A DNA stretch of 64,000 nt from Buddleja alternifolia (taxonomy: Eukaryota; Streptophyta; Magnoliopsida; Lamiales; Scrophulariaceae). The stretch lies in NCBI GenBank assembly GCA_019426215.1, contig CM033408.1, forward strand, positions 5,955,077 through 6,019,076. The letters run 5' to 3'. How positions within the stretch are numbered: position 1 is the first letter of the stretch; every line of letters starts with the position of its first letter. Shown here one piece after another: positions 1-12,309 of this stretch. Below the pieces are notes generated by a model that did no database searches, was not told where the DNA came from, and saw only the letters and a list, made by a program, of their open reading frames with translations. Both the position numbers and the translations under genes were made by a program.

Positions 1-172
1 CATAAATTTTGTTTTTTGGTTATAATTTTATTCGAAAAGTGAAAATTATACAACAATCCTAGGTTCACCTTCTAATGTATATGATACCAAAAGTTACCTC
101 TGCTGATGTGATAAACTTTCAACTGAACTCTTGACATCATGCATTGCATTAGTTTCCATTCGTGTGGGGGAT
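1..172 (+). mobile_element. 3' internal end of a Copia-type LTR element
   Basis: This stretch abuts the LTR that starts at 173 and ends in a purine-rich tract (GTGTGGGGGAT, about 162-172), as expected for the polypurine tract that primes plus-strand synthesis. No coding sequence is visible, so either this is the untranslated 3' part of the internal region or the element is non-autonomous. The rest of the element lies outside the window. Confidence 0.6.
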
Positions 173-1254
173 TGTTGGAAAATTTGTAATTATGAAAAGT
201 GTATTTCATGAATTTTGCATAATATATTCGAACACCTTAATTATTGGGGATATTAAATATTATTGGATAATTTTAATCTACATTTCGAGTAGATGAGTTT
301 AGCATTTTGAATTTCTCAAATAGGACTTGTAACGAATGAGAAATTAAGTATTAAAGTGGGGTGTTTGAAAGGGTTTATCCCACATTGGAATAAAACCACA
401 AATGTAGTGTGTTTATAATTCCATGTCTTGGGGTCAAGGGTTGGCCCTTTGGGTCATCTCACCTTTGTGGGTTTTGTAAAGGGAGAGGACCTAGACATGG
501 TTCGGTTCACCACACGAGCGCACGTGCACCATTGTCGTTGTCCGTCCGGCAGCCCGCCCGGACCGGCTCGGGCTCGGGTCGTGGATCATGGGCTTTGGGG
601 CTTGGGCTTGCAATATATTAATTTTTTGGAGAAAATTAATCCCACAAAGTGAAAAGTCCAACAAGAAAATCGCACATGTTAAATACGAAGTTGAAATCAA
701 ACGTTGGCCACATTTTTTTTCGATTTTTGAATTGGCCTTCTATAAGGCCTACGTTCGAACGTTGGGTTTAAACGTTCGAAAGTTGATCCCTTCTAGAAGA
801 ATATCTAAAATGGTTCAGGCATTTTCAGCTACCTTAACAGCTGAATACATTTTGACTTCACGTTCGAACATGAAGATGCCTATGTTCGAACGTGAGCTGC
901 AGTTTTAGCTTGCCAATTTATTTCTCGTATTTAATTTGGCTGATTTTGGAGCCTATAAAAGGCCTCCTCCAGCAGCTTGGAAAATCTTACCAACACAAAT
1001 CCTCTTGTGTTCTTTCCCATATCTCTTCCTCTTCTCGAGAGTTCAAGTCGCCTTTCGGTTGGTAGTTTCTAAGAGTTGAAGTGGTTCAATCTTAGAAAGT
1101 ATTCATTGTATCTTGGGACACATTTTGCCAAAGTCGGTACCACCTATAACGGGGGCAATTTCGTGTTAAGGATAGAGTTCATTCTCACCTCGGAAAAATC
1201 CTCTATCTCAATTTTTTGGTTTATTTTTCAATTTGTTTGAAGTTTGATCCAACA
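173..1254 (+). repeat. LTR (probable 3' LTR), Copia-type
   Basis: The segment starts TGTTGG and ends CCAACA, so it has the TG...CA ends and short inverted repeats of an LTR, and it follows a polypurine tract. A TATA box (TATAAAA, 954-960) lies where an LTR promoter would be. Upstream of it are four TTCGAA sites arranged as two perfect inverted repeats (754-763 with 771-780, and 859-871 with 882-894). No second copy of the LTR is in the window, so boundaries rest on the terminal motifs only. Confidence 0.65.
954..960 (+). promoter_or_regulatory. TATA box of the LTR
   Basis: TATAAAA is followed by a pyrimidine-rich, gene-like leader. Its place in the 3' half of the LTR fits a U3 promoter. Confidence 0.45.
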
Positions 1255-2260
1255 ATTTAGCAATAAAAAGTCAACAACCACTATCAAAATAAATATAAAT
1301 AAGTTTACATCCAAGACATACTAAACTAATTCGGGTGTTTTATGCCTCATCACTTGAACTAAACTTTATTCATAACTTAGTATGATTTTAAAATAGTTTA
1401 CTATAAATAGTTGAAATCGTACTCAAAATGTCACCATGTTATTGGAGAATCATTAAGATGTTCCTAGAGTAACATTTTAGGTAAATTACATTTTACACCC
1501 AAATCATATAGTTTAACTATCGACGATTGTTTTATTATTTTTCGGTAATTGGATTTCAAATATATTAGTAGATGAAAGTCCACAAAAGTGACAAACGACA
1601 GTCGGGGTATTCATGATTCTTATTATCACGAAATAGTTATTGAAATATTATATTTCTTCTATTGGTATATTTTATGTTACTTCTAGAATGAGAAACAATT
1701 TATTGCATTGTTGTGATGATCATCTCTTAAATGTCATGTATAACACATGATTGTGTATAATCCTGAACTTTTATCTGCACCAAAGTAACGAAAAATTGAA
1801 ATAAAATAGAATTTTTGAATTCATTTAAATTGTGAAGTGTAATGTAATGCAACTTATTAGTCTATTCAAGCTACGAACTTAGAGATTGTAAAAGCCCAAC
1901 AAGTTCACAACTTCATATCCATTTTGTACATAGGATATCGTAAAAGTATGAATAACTTTCTTTGAGTATGTAGAATATATGAAAAACATTTCTTTATAAA
2001 TATCTCAAATATTATCTTAGAAACATTTAGGTGTAATAGGTTTGAATGAACCTCTATCGTTAGATCAAACTGACCTGCACCATATGATGAAAACATGAAG
2101 TTGTATAAATAGAAGAGTCTTGTAATCATTCAGGTATTATTAACGTTCAATTCTTTACATATCATATAATTCTACGTGCAAAGCATGTACATTTTTGCTA
2201 GTTAAATGAAAATAAATCGAAAAGAACATTAACTATTAACAAGCACTTATATCTAAGTCA
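1255..2260. other. AT-rich intergenic stretch, nothing recognised
   Basis: No open frame with protein-like composition, no RNA gene and no clean repeat pair was seen on either strand. Confidence 0.5.
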
Positions 2261-2265
2261 CATAA

Positions 2266-2345
2266 AGCGGGAGCGGAAGCAGAAGCGTAGAGCGGCCAAA
2301 AATTAAAAAAAAATTGAGAGCGGGAGTGCCTTAGAGCGGCTATTT
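2266..2345. repeat. AGCGG-rich subterminal-repeat remnant
   Basis: A purine-rich run with repeated AGCGG/GAAGCGG words (for example AGCGGGAGCGGAAGC and TAGAGCGGC) stands out from the AT-rich surroundings. Such clusters occur near hAT-type transposon ends, but no terminal repeat pair is visible, so this is a remnant at best. Confidence 0.25.
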
Positions 2346-2399
2346 AAAAAATTGATAAATATTAATTATTTTCTTAAAAATATGACAAATTCTCTTTGT

Positions 2400-4232
2400 C
2401 TAGTTGTTGGCTTGGTCTGGGTGTAAATCTCTTCACGAGAGTACTATTCCCACATAGTACACAAATATGAATTTTTATAGGGTTAATTTTTTAAGGAAAT
2501 TAATTACTTTATAACCCAACAAACACAAGTAGCTCATACAAAGTACACAAGGGAGATAACTATAGTATCATGCCTTGGTACCAATCAGCACAGGGCAAAT
2601 AAAATAGCAAAAAGGAACAAAACAAATCAATCTAGAATAGCTGCAATATACTCCAGGTCTCTTTTTCTTAATCTTCTATTTAGAAGCCCCTCAATCTTTA
2701 CTTGCAATTCCCGTTTCAGGGAGTGGAATATCACTTCCCCTGTTCTCTCTTGTTGCAAAATAGTCGCCTATTCCTCTCTACCCAAACCTTATTATTCACT
2801 CCAATCACTCCCGCCATTATGATGCTTTGTCTTCTTTTCCATGTTTTAAAAGCAAATATGAGCCATGCTACACATCCTACAAACTGCACAGGCCAATTAT
2901 GTACAAGAAGCCACTGCATAACAAGTTGAACTAACTGCTTTACCCAAGGACAAGCAAAGAACATGTGAAAAATAGTCTTCATTTCCTCTCCACACAAAAT
3001 ACAAGAATAATCTTCAAGTTGTATAAATCTACTCAGCCAGTCTTGTGTTAGAAGTTTTTGATGCATCACCATCCAAGCTGTAAATGAATGTCTAGGAATG
3101 TTCAATTTATTCCAGATTATCTAAGATGGCCTAAAAATAGTCGGATCTCCCCTGAGCCACTCATAACAACTCTCAATAGTGTATTTACCTGTTGAAGTAT
3201 GGATCCATCTATTCTACTCAAATCCAGCTGCTATTTTCCTCTTCACACTATGGATTTTCTTCCAAGCCCAGCTGCTATCCTGAGGGGGTACATAAGTCCA
3301 GAAATTTTGATCCTTCAGATACACACTATTTACCCACTTAACCCATAGTGTGTCCTTTTTTTAGCCAAAGCCCATATTTGCTTCCCTATGGCAGCTATAT
3401 TCCACAACTTACAATTCTTAACATTCAATCCTCCATTCTTCTTCTTGGTACACATCTGGTCCCAACTTATTGGAATCAACTTGTGGCCTTGTTCTTGTTT
3501 TCCCCAGAGGAACAGTCTACATTTTTGCTCAATTTGCTTCATGATGGACTAGGAAGGATAAATATTGAAGCCCAATACACATGCATAGTAAGAAGCACAG
3601 AGTTGACCAAAAGTGTCCTTCCTGCATATGAAAGATTCCTAGAAGCCCAGCAAGATAACTTCTTTGTAATCTTCTCAACCATGTAAAACACTTAAGGTTA
3701 TTCCAATTTGTAAAAGAAAGTGGAACTCCATAATATCGCATTGGGAACTCATCCTCTATACACCCTGTGATCTCCAAAATTTGTTGCTTTGTGCCCACAT
3801 ACACCCCCCTCACAAATACACTGGACTTACCCTGATTGGCATGCAGTCCAGTTGTTGCAGAAATTTTTTTAAATGCTGACCAAAGAACAGTAACTGCAGG
3901 AATGGTGGCTTTATAGAAGATCATCAGGTCATCGACAAAGCAGATGTTAGTGACTTGCAATTATTTACACCCCGGATGAAGTCTAAACTCAGATTGTTGG
4001 GCTGCTACTTTTAGACTTCTTGTCAGATATTCCATGACTAACACAAATAAAAGAGGTGACACAGGATCTCCTTGTCTAAGGCCTCTTTTACCAGGAAAAA
4101 ATCCATGGCTCTCACCATTTATAACGACTGAAAAAGTAGCTGTTGTAACACACTCCATAACCCATCCACTAAATCTCTGGGGAAACTTCAACCCATCCAG
4201 TAACTCTTTAAGGAACTGCCATATAGGGTTAA
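2400..4232 (-). pseudogene. 5'-truncated, broken LINE (non-LTR retrotransposon) RT
   Basis: Read on the minus strand from 4232 downward, the frames encode the second half of a LINE reverse transcriptase. The motif GLRQGDPVSPLLF (about 4095) is followed, after an in-frame TAA near 3961, by the catalytic FVDD box (about 3935), the thumb region, and a C-terminal zf-RVT-like Cys/His segment (CILCGEE...H..FACPW, about 2960-3000). Stops and frame changes separate the pieces at about 3961, 3530, 3330 and 3110. The endonuclease and first RT motifs are missing because the copy ends at about 4232, the usual 5' truncation of LINEs. The 3' UTR probably runs to about 2400; no clear poly(A) tail or target-site duplication was found. 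Confidence 0.85.
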
Positions 4233-4245
4233 TTACTCCTCTAAT

Positions 4246-4895
4246 CTCTTTTATAGTCCCTCACCTAATAAAAGTGGCACATTAGTCCTTATACTATACT
4301 AAAATATGTGTCACTGTGGTCCCTAAATTCAAGTTTTGGCCAATTTCTTCCAACCAACTCAACACGTGACTTACACATGCTATTTACCAGGGGTATTTTT
4401 GTCCATTTAAACCCTTTTTAATCCCAGCTCAACAAAAACAATCCAAACCTCTATTCAGTTAAAGTGTTAAAAAGTGCGACAAAGTTAGGGATATCTCAAG
4501 TAAAATTCCACCAAAATTCCATCCTTATTCTCACAGAAAGGTGCAAGGGTGTGCGTGTTGATCATTTTCTGTGTAGAAATCCCCTTTAATTTCTAAAATG
4601 CAGCTTCGAGCACGTGGGTTGAAATAGCCTTCATACGATAACTTCTCCATAGGGTTTATTTTAACACTAAGTCAATGTTAATCACTTTTATATCATTGTC
4701 CATGAGCATCTTAACGTTGGGGCCTGACCACAATAGTAGCATGTAGGATTCATGAGATGTGAAAACTTGGAGGGTGGAAAAAATGGGAACAAATGCTTTT
4801 AATGGCAGCTTCAAGGACGGAAAATAACAGTTGCTATTCTTGCCCTTGTTTTAGGGACTAAAGTGGAATTTTTTAGTTGGGACTAAAAACACCTC
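4246..4895. mobile_element. Non-autonomous TIR element abutting the LINE
   Basis: The left end (TTTTATAGTCCC..., then ATTAGTCCTTA) and the reverse complement of the right end (TTTTTAGTCCC..., then TTTAGTCCCTA) match over about 40 bases, giving imperfect terminal inverted repeats around a non-coding core. No target-site duplication was identified, so exact ends are uncertain. It sits directly at the truncated 5' end of the LINE. Confidence 0.5.
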
Positions 4896-5540
4896 AAATG
4901 TATAAAAGTTGTTATGTTTCTATATTCAAATTGTTATTTTAATGATTAATAAGCTTTAGAACTTCCTTCTCGCTAAGTATATGAAAATTATTGTGCTCTT
5001 CATGAATTTAAAAGTTTCTCTACTTCCTTGAACATTTTTTTTTAATAACAATGATAAAGATTAATAAAGTACTGTTATATCTCACCTCTTAGTTATTTTC
5101 GTTACTTTTTACTTTTGGTAAAAGAGCACAAAGAAATATTTGGTTGAATTTAAAATTCTAAGTCTATCATAATAGATTAGTGTTTTGCCATATATGAAGA
5201 AATTTGAAAAGTACGGAAAATTATACTTTATTATAAAAATATTAAACCCTCTAAACTATGATTATTTTCGCAATTTTTTATATACTTTCTTTTTCACTTT
5301 ACATCCCGACCTTTGAAAAATTGGCCTTTTAGGTGATGAATTTTGAGTAATTACTCTTTTGTCCTTATTTTGCCTCTTCCAAACTTCATTTTGCTTCTTC
5401 GAAGCTTCATTTTGCTTCTTCCAAACTATATTTTTGCTTCTTCCAAACTTTTTCTTCCCATAGTTCCCTATCAACATCCTCTTTAGTCTTTCCTCCATAG
5501 ATTTTCACAAACAATGCTAAGTAAATGGTAATCACTCACA
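4896..5540. other. AT-rich intergenic stretch
   Basis: It contains only a short GAAGCAAAATGAAG-type repeat on the minus strand (about 5365-5450). No gene is supported. Confidence 0.4.
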
Positions 5541-5571
5541 AATACATACACACACACACATGCGTAGATGA

Positions 5572-5603
<32 letters not shown>

Positions 5604-5800
5604 TATATATATACACACACCGCAGACTCACGCATCACACACAGAACCACTCACTCACGCGCACACACACATACAGAAGCACACACTCACACACAAACAC
5701 AAATATATATATATATATATACGGAGAAAAAATATTTTTTACAAAAATAAAATAAAATAAAATAATAGATACATATATATATACACACACAAGCAGAAAA
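5541..5800. repeat. Compound CA/CT/TA microsatellite
   Basis: The region is made of runs of (CA)n, (CT)n and (TA)n with a few interruptions. Open frames across it are low-complexity artefacts. Confidence 0.9.
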
Positions 5801-5811
5801 ATATAATTTAA

Positions 5812-6020
5812 AAACAAGGCTTGTTAGCCTAGTGGTATCAACTCCCACTTTCATGTGGGAGGTTCTGGTTTCAATCCCAGGTTGTTACAAGTTGTGACTT
5901 TTCTCTCCATATTTGAACTTTTGTAAGGTCTGTGTGGCCTATGGGTAAAAAATATCCGCCTGAGTTTGTTAGGTCAGGGTATTCCCTTCATCTAGAATTA
6001 AAATATATATATATATATGT
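5812..6020 (+). mobile_element. tRNA-derived SINE with 11-bp TSD
   Basis: Two RNA polymerase III promoter boxes are visible: a box A-like TTAGCCTAGTGGTA near the 5' end and a box B-like GGTTTCAATCCC about 35 bases later. A tRNA-unrelated body follows and ends in an AT-rich tail. The copy is flanked by the direct repeat ATATAATTTAA (5801-5811 and 6021-6031), which fits a LINE-mobilised target-site duplication. It is not a tRNA gene because it cannot form a full cloverleaf. Confidence 0.8.
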
Positions 6021-6090
6021 ATATAATTTAATTTAAGAAAATTAATGTACATTTTTTTCCTACATGCGCGCGTGTATATATATATATATA

Positions 6091-6230
6091 AGAATAATTA
6101 CAATCGGTACCCCTGAGATATTGCCTAATTATGGTTTACATCCTTTAGTTCAAAAAATTACATCTAACCCTAGTTTCACTTATTGATGTAAGGTTGGACG
6201 GAAAATGCGAAATGACCTGATGGTCCCAAG
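6091..6230 (+). repeat. Left terminal inverted repeat of a split TIR element
   Basis: About 75 bases here (AATAATTACAATCGGTACCC onward) match the reverse complement of 16494-16568. Both copies are flanked outside by (TA)n. The pair may bound one old element later filled by nested LTR insertions, or be two copies of one MITE family. Confidence 0.5.
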
Positions 6231-7213
6231 TGGCATACGAAAGGGTCTAGAAGGGGGGGGGGGGTTGAATAGACCTTGAAGTCTTTTTCGACTTCAAAAC
6301 TTTCGTATCACTTTTAAAGATTTGAACGCTTAGGAAGCTAAGCGCTAGGTCAGGCGCTACAATAAAGATAACTTAGACTTAGTGATTTTAACAATTTACC
6401 AAAGTAGGGTAAAGCTTAGATCGCTTAATCAGGGTTAACACATCGGAAATAATTTTAAAGCTTTAGCGTTCGCTTTTGTCAAATAGTCGCTTAACCGTTT
6501 TACTTGTCCTTGTCAGAATAAATGATAAAATATAAAGTAAGACAATAAAACAGTAAATAATGAATGACACAAGAAATTGTAAGGTTCATTGGGTGGTGTA
6601 ATAATAGCTACGTCCTTCTTCTTCTTGAACACTTGGAGGAAATCCACTAAATTTGATGCGGTTCGATTTTACACCAAGAAAGTCGTGCTAATTAAAAACG
6701 CGACTTTATTTATATACGTATGAGAAATCTAACTTTTATGGAAGACGAATAATTTTGTGAAATGAATGTCAAACTTTTAATAAAAAATAGACAAAAGAAA
6801 CACTTTAAATTTCCTTTTATTGATGCTTGAATCTTTCTCCAAAGAAAATGAAGAACATAAAAATAATATACTTTTTCTTGAATTGTGAATCTAAAATTAC
6901 AAAGAATGGAATTTCTCCTATTTATAGGCCTTAATGGCCGAATTCTCTCCCCTTTTTTCTAGGAATGGGCGACCACTTCTCCATTTTTTGGGGGGAGATG
7001 AACTTTTTGAGGGATATTAGGTAGGATTGGATACGATTTGATATTTATCTAATCTTATCCCTTCTCGAGCTATCCTTCTTGATCCGAGCCTTCCGCTATT
7101 TCCTCGAGCTATCTTTCTTGATCCGAGCCTTCCACCATTTCCTCGAGCTATCCTTCTTCAATCATGCCTTCCATTATTCCTTTCAGCTATCTTTCGGCTT
7201 CTTTATGACTTAC

Positions 7214-8970
7214 TAACACGCTAAAAGCTAACGTGCTATTGTAGCAAGTGTACTAGTCGTGTGTAGTAATAAGTGGACTAAAAGTCCGGGTTGTCGAACC
7301 ACGGAGACTTGAATTTTAGTTTATGATTTTAACGAAAAAAGAACAAATATAATTAAAGTAAATTATAAGTAAAATGCATACAATAAGAACAAGATTACAC
7401 AATTGATTTTACACAAAGTATAAAGGGAGACTAAGGCACATGCTAGGTTCAAATTGATCAATTATACTTATAAAGATTCTAGTTGAAGGATTACGCTTAT
7501 ATTGTTATGGTGAGAACTCTGAGGGTAGAGAATAACCGATGTCTCGTGTATAAACTCTTATGCTTAGATCGTGATTTCCCAAATATTCCTATCCAGAAAT
7601 CTAACCACTAAACATGCATTAACGTACTAGAGTTCACTCGATTTGAATCGAACAACTTCACCCGGGAATCTTTACCTATGTCTAGGGTAATTCCTCATTA
7701 GTTACGGGTCATGATGTGAATTTCTTGCACCCTAAGTCAATTTTCTCCCGAAATATTAACCTAGACATAAGATTCTAACATATAGTGATCAAGTATATGA
7801 AAGATAGACAAAAACACAAATTCACATCACATAACAATATAAGAACAACCTTAACAATCATCTATTATAAGCATATATCACAATTTGGCCTTACATGGCC
7901 CTAGTCTTATGAATTTAGTTCATAATGGATAATATGAAAAACATAAATGAATTAATACACATGTTCATAGACATAATTGAAATGAAAAGCTATAAAAACT
8001 CCCTCAAAAGTGAATAATGATGGATCTTGAAGTTGAGCCTTCAATCCCCAAACTCTTTTCCTTCCTCTAGTTTTCCCCTCCAAGAGTGATGAAGAATGGT
8101 GATGAATGGTGGAGAAATCAGATTAGGGGCTGCCCCCCTCTCCTCTAAGAATCTGAAATTGATAGTGAATGATGAAGAGTACGGATTCCCCCTCCTTTTA
8201 TAGCCAAAATTCCACTAAAGTATGCATTAAGAATTCCCATTAAAGTTCCCCAATGAGAATTCCACCTAAGGTGATGCTTAAAGTATGGCTTTTAAGAATC
8301 CAACCAGCTAAAAAATGCTGAACTTTCGGCCCTTAAGAATTCCACCAAGCATAACCATGTGAAAACTTCAACAAAACACATGCATGCTGCCATTTTCTTG
8401 CTTTCCAGCGCAGTCTTAGTAGTTGCCTCATAAACTTCTCCACAGATCTCCAAATTGGATGATTCAAGTCCCCATGTGCAGATAAAACATAGATCTACAA
8501 CTTTCCAGAAGGACATTTTGTCCAATTCGGTCTCTAAGTATACCTAAATTACGTTTCAACATGGAGGTTGTTTCTGATTTGGCGCCCATAAAGTAAATCT
8601 ACCAAGAAACAGACTTATTTCCTTCACAATTATCTCTATAGACCTCCGATTTGGATGTTTCAAGTTCCCATTTGAAGCTAAGACATACATCTAAAACTTT
8701 GTAGAAGGAAACTTTGTCTAAGTCGGTCTCGAAATGTACGAAATTATCGCTCGAATGTGGTAGGAGATGCATAAACCGCCTAGGTGTTGAAAAACATGCT
8801 TGAACTTGTTTTGTACATTGTTTTTCTTCCTTTTTCTTCATGTATTCTCATTTATTACCTGTATTCACTTAACACACCTATAAAATGCAAATGTGACATG
8901 ATTTAATCAATAAGTGAATCCAAATCATAAGAATTACGGTCTTAAAAACACGTAAAAACATCTCTTATCA
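7214..8970 (-). repeat. 3' LTR of the Athila-type element
   Basis: It matches 12310-14238 closely along its length, but lacks about 172 bases present there (at about 13707-13885). Its outer end reads TA instead of TG on plus, a point change from the canonical terminus. Inside are two diverged tandem copies of a unit of about 105 bases (about 8414-8530 and 8620-8730). Confidence 0.9.
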
Positions 8971-10620
8971 ACACCCCCAAACTTATCAATTGCTCGACCT
9001 CGAGCAATAAGAGCTATAAGGCAAGACCAACATCATTCAATGGGAGAAAACAAAACAACTAACTAACTCACTTTCGTGGAGTAAACGATTGCACTTAGCG
9101 AGTGCAACAAGCCTTTAAACCTTTGAGTTACCTCAAAGGACGAGTTATAGTCTCGTGAGGGTTTGCATGCGATATACCCACAAAATCTAACAAAATTTAT
9201 CGAACCAAATCAATACACCTCAACATGATCAACAAGAATGAATGGCATAAAATCAACCTTTTAAAGTTCACAAATATATATACATATCAACTACTTTTGC
9301 TCATGTGACACCAATACTTGAAAAGACTCTCTAGGGTGTAGTGAAAAATAAATCTAAGGTATTATAGTCGAGAGGCATCCTTACCAAATTTTGGACATTA
9401 ATCCCATATCTATCAACTTTCGATCAAACGCAAAGCACAAGAATTATAGAAAATCTCATAGCCATTTAAATTTCATTATCTCAAACATTTAACTTTCAAT
9501 TCATCTGAAATTTCCATTGAAACTTCATTAATGCTAGATCATGTGCAATGTTTTATTCCATTAGGCTTTCTATGACACCCATGTAGCAAGCTTTAGACCA
9601 ATGACTCCCAAACTAGATAGTTTTGGGGCATTAAGTGTAGAGACACTCCTAAGGATTTAATCACTCGAGTAACAAAGGCCACGAAATAAAACTAGATCTT
9701 TTAAACAATTCACTTCTTTTGGCTTGAGCATAGCTCAAATTAGCATAATAGTACAGTATATAGGTATGAAACTTTTCACCTCCGGTACGTATTAGCCTGA
9801 CCACTTTTGGTCATACCAAAATTCAACCTTTTCAATTCATTGTTAGCATATAAAATTACTATTCAACTTATAACTTTATGGGAAATCTAAGTTAATATTT
9901 CTGGGAATAATTCCTTAAGTGTCTCAAGATGGTTATCCTCTCAACTCCTCTACCTTCGATTTAAGTGCATTGTGAATCATCTAAAGAATCAATTCTAGTC
10001 TAAGGCTCCACGAGCAATTTCAAAGATATATATTCCATTAAATTCAAATTATTTCAAGAATTCATGCCATTTAATTTCCAAGTCAATCAATTTCAATGCA
10101 TCAATTGGAAGGACTAAAAATTTTTCATGCTTGATTTTCTCAACAAAGATGCATATAAACATGATATCAAACAAACTTTCCCCAAATTCAAGTTAAAAAT
10201 TAGGATTGCATTTTCAATATTCAAAATAGATACTCTTCTACCCCCAAACTTAAATCCAACATTGTCCCCAATGTTGTTACAACATGCATACACAAAGGTA
10301 AAAGAACACTTACAACCAAGGATATTGAAGAACATCCTTAAGCTTCCAATGCATCCTTACAAAGTTTCTCCTCTTATCGAGTAAAATAAGAATCTCTAAA
10401 GGTGGGGTCCAAATGTGCATCATATCTAACACTTCAACTTTTTAAACCACCAAGCATAAGAAAAACATACATGCCGAAAGTGCATGCTTGAACACAATAA
10501 AAAGAAACAAACTAAACAAAACAAAAACGAAAGCAAAAAGAAAAGAAAACTTACAAACTTGGGTTGCTTCCCAAGAAGCGCTAGTTTAGAGTCGGTAGCT
10601 CGACTTGAGATTAAGAATCG
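8971..10620 (-). other. Non-coding 3' internal region of the Athila-type element
   Basis: This stretch lies between the integrase stop codon and the 3' LTR. It ends on the minus strand in the polypurine tract next to the LTR. No envelope-like frame is visible. Confidence 0.7.
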
Positions 10621-12309
10621 CTAAAGATCCTGGAGGGGAATGGTCACTTTATCCCTCGACCCGTCAATCCCAATGTAATGCTTTAACCTTTGGGCATTTG
10701 TCATGAAGATTCGTCCATTATCCGTTATAAGTTCAATGGCACCAGAAGCATACACACGAGATACAACAAATGGTCCCGACCACTTTGACTTAAGCTTCCC
10801 AGGAAAAAGTCGAAGGCGAGAATTGTATAGTAAAACCTTGTCTCCTTCATGAAATTCTCGGGGAATAATACGCTTATCATGCCATGTTTTCGTTCTCTCC
10901 TTGTAAAGCTTGGCGTTCTCATACGCTTGATGGCGCCATTCCTCAAGTTCGTGTAATTGGAGTAATCGCTTAGTACCTACGAGTTGAGAATCAAAATTTA
11001 GAAATTTAATAGCCCAAAAAGCGCGATGTTCGAGCTCAACCGGTAAATGACATGCTTTTCCAAAGACAAGGCGATATGGGGACATGCCAATCGGAGTTTT
11101 AAACGCGGTTCTATATGCCCACAAGGCGTCATCTAGTTTAAGGGACCAATCTTTTCTAGATGCGTTAACCGTTTTTTCAAGAATGCGTTTAATCTCCCGA
11201 TTCGACACCTCCACTTGACCACTCGTTTGAGGATGATATGGGGTTGAGATTTTATGTCGTACCCCGTACTTGTTCAGTAAGTGCTCGAATTGTTTGTTAC
11301 AAAAATGGGTGCCCCCGTCACTAACGATTGCTCTAGGAGTTCCAAAACGAGTGAAAATCCTTTTTTTTTAAATCGAGTAACCACCCGAGCATCATTAGTT
11401 GGTAAAGCCTCAGCTTCGACCCATTTGGAGACATAGTCGACCGCAACAAGAATATACTTATTGGAAAAAGAACTAGGGAAGGGTCCCATAAAATCAATAC
11501 CCCATACATCAAATAGTTCACATTCAAGCATGTTATTCAATGGCATTTCGTGTCTTTTAGAGATGTTACCTGTTCGTTGACACCTATCACAAGATTGAAC
11601 ATACAAAAATGCATCTTTAGAAAGAGTAGGCCAAAAGAAACCTGATTGAAGCACTTTAGCCACTGTTTTAGAGGGTCCAAAGTGACCACCTACCGACATA
11701 TCATGACAATGGGCGAGAATTGATGCTATTTCCTCCTCGGGGATACATCGTCGAATGAGGCCATCTGCACAAATCTTAAATAGATATGGTTCGTCCCACA
11801 AATATCGCTTCACATCAAATAAGAATTTCTTCTTTTGATGATAAGTGATATCCGGAAGAAGAACTCCCGTGACAAGATAATTTGCATAATTGGCATACCA
11901 AGGAGCATCATTATGAAGTATAGCATACAATTGCTCATCAGGAAACTCCTCACAAATAGGTTTATCAAACACGCACTTAGGCTTAGGAATCTCTATCCTA
12001 GACAAGTGGTCGGCAACAACATTTTCTACTCCTTTCTTATCCTTAATTTCTATGTCAAATTCTTGAAGAAGTAAAATCCACCTAATGAGTCTAGGTTTGG
12101 CATCCTTTTTGGAAAGCAAGTATTTTAATGCGGAGTGATCAATGTACACAATTACTTTATTCAAAATGAGATAAGCATGGAACTTGTCAAATGCAAATAC
12201 TATGGCTAGTAATTCTTTTTCCGTGGTTGCGTAATTCATTTGTGCATCATTTAAAGTCTTACTAGCATAGTAGATGATTCGAAATACCTTATCCTTTGGC
12301 CAAGGACCG
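10621..12309 (-). pseudogene. Gypsy pol fragment: RNase H and integrase
   Basis: The frame starts inside RNase H ([14 protein letters not shown], then TTEKELLA and [10 protein letters not shown]). It continues through the integrase HHCC zinc-binding segment (H..H..CDRCQ, about 11580-11760), then the first catalytic Asp ([11 protein letters not shown]). At a run of T (11362-11369 on plus) the frame shifts. The remainder, with the second Asp in VSDGG, the Glu in [10 protein letters not shown] and a chromodomain-free C-terminus with [20 protein letters not shown] (an Athila/Tat hallmark), is read in the new frame to the stop at 10621. It cannot make a working polyprotein. Confidence 0.9.

Noticed and set aside
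5525..5817. Frames of Thr/His or Tyr/Ile repeats
   Set aside because: Microsatellite translation.
5812..5884. Possible tRNA gene
   Set aside because: A and B boxes are present but acceptor and anticodon stems cannot be formed, and the unit is flanked by a TSD; it is a SINE head.
6251..6265. Plus-orientation polypurine tract and LTR start at TGAATAG
   Set aside because: The other end reads TGTTTTGATGATAAC on minus, a better LTR start, and TATA-like sites are on minus; the G run is more likely the C-rich end of a minus-strand LTR.
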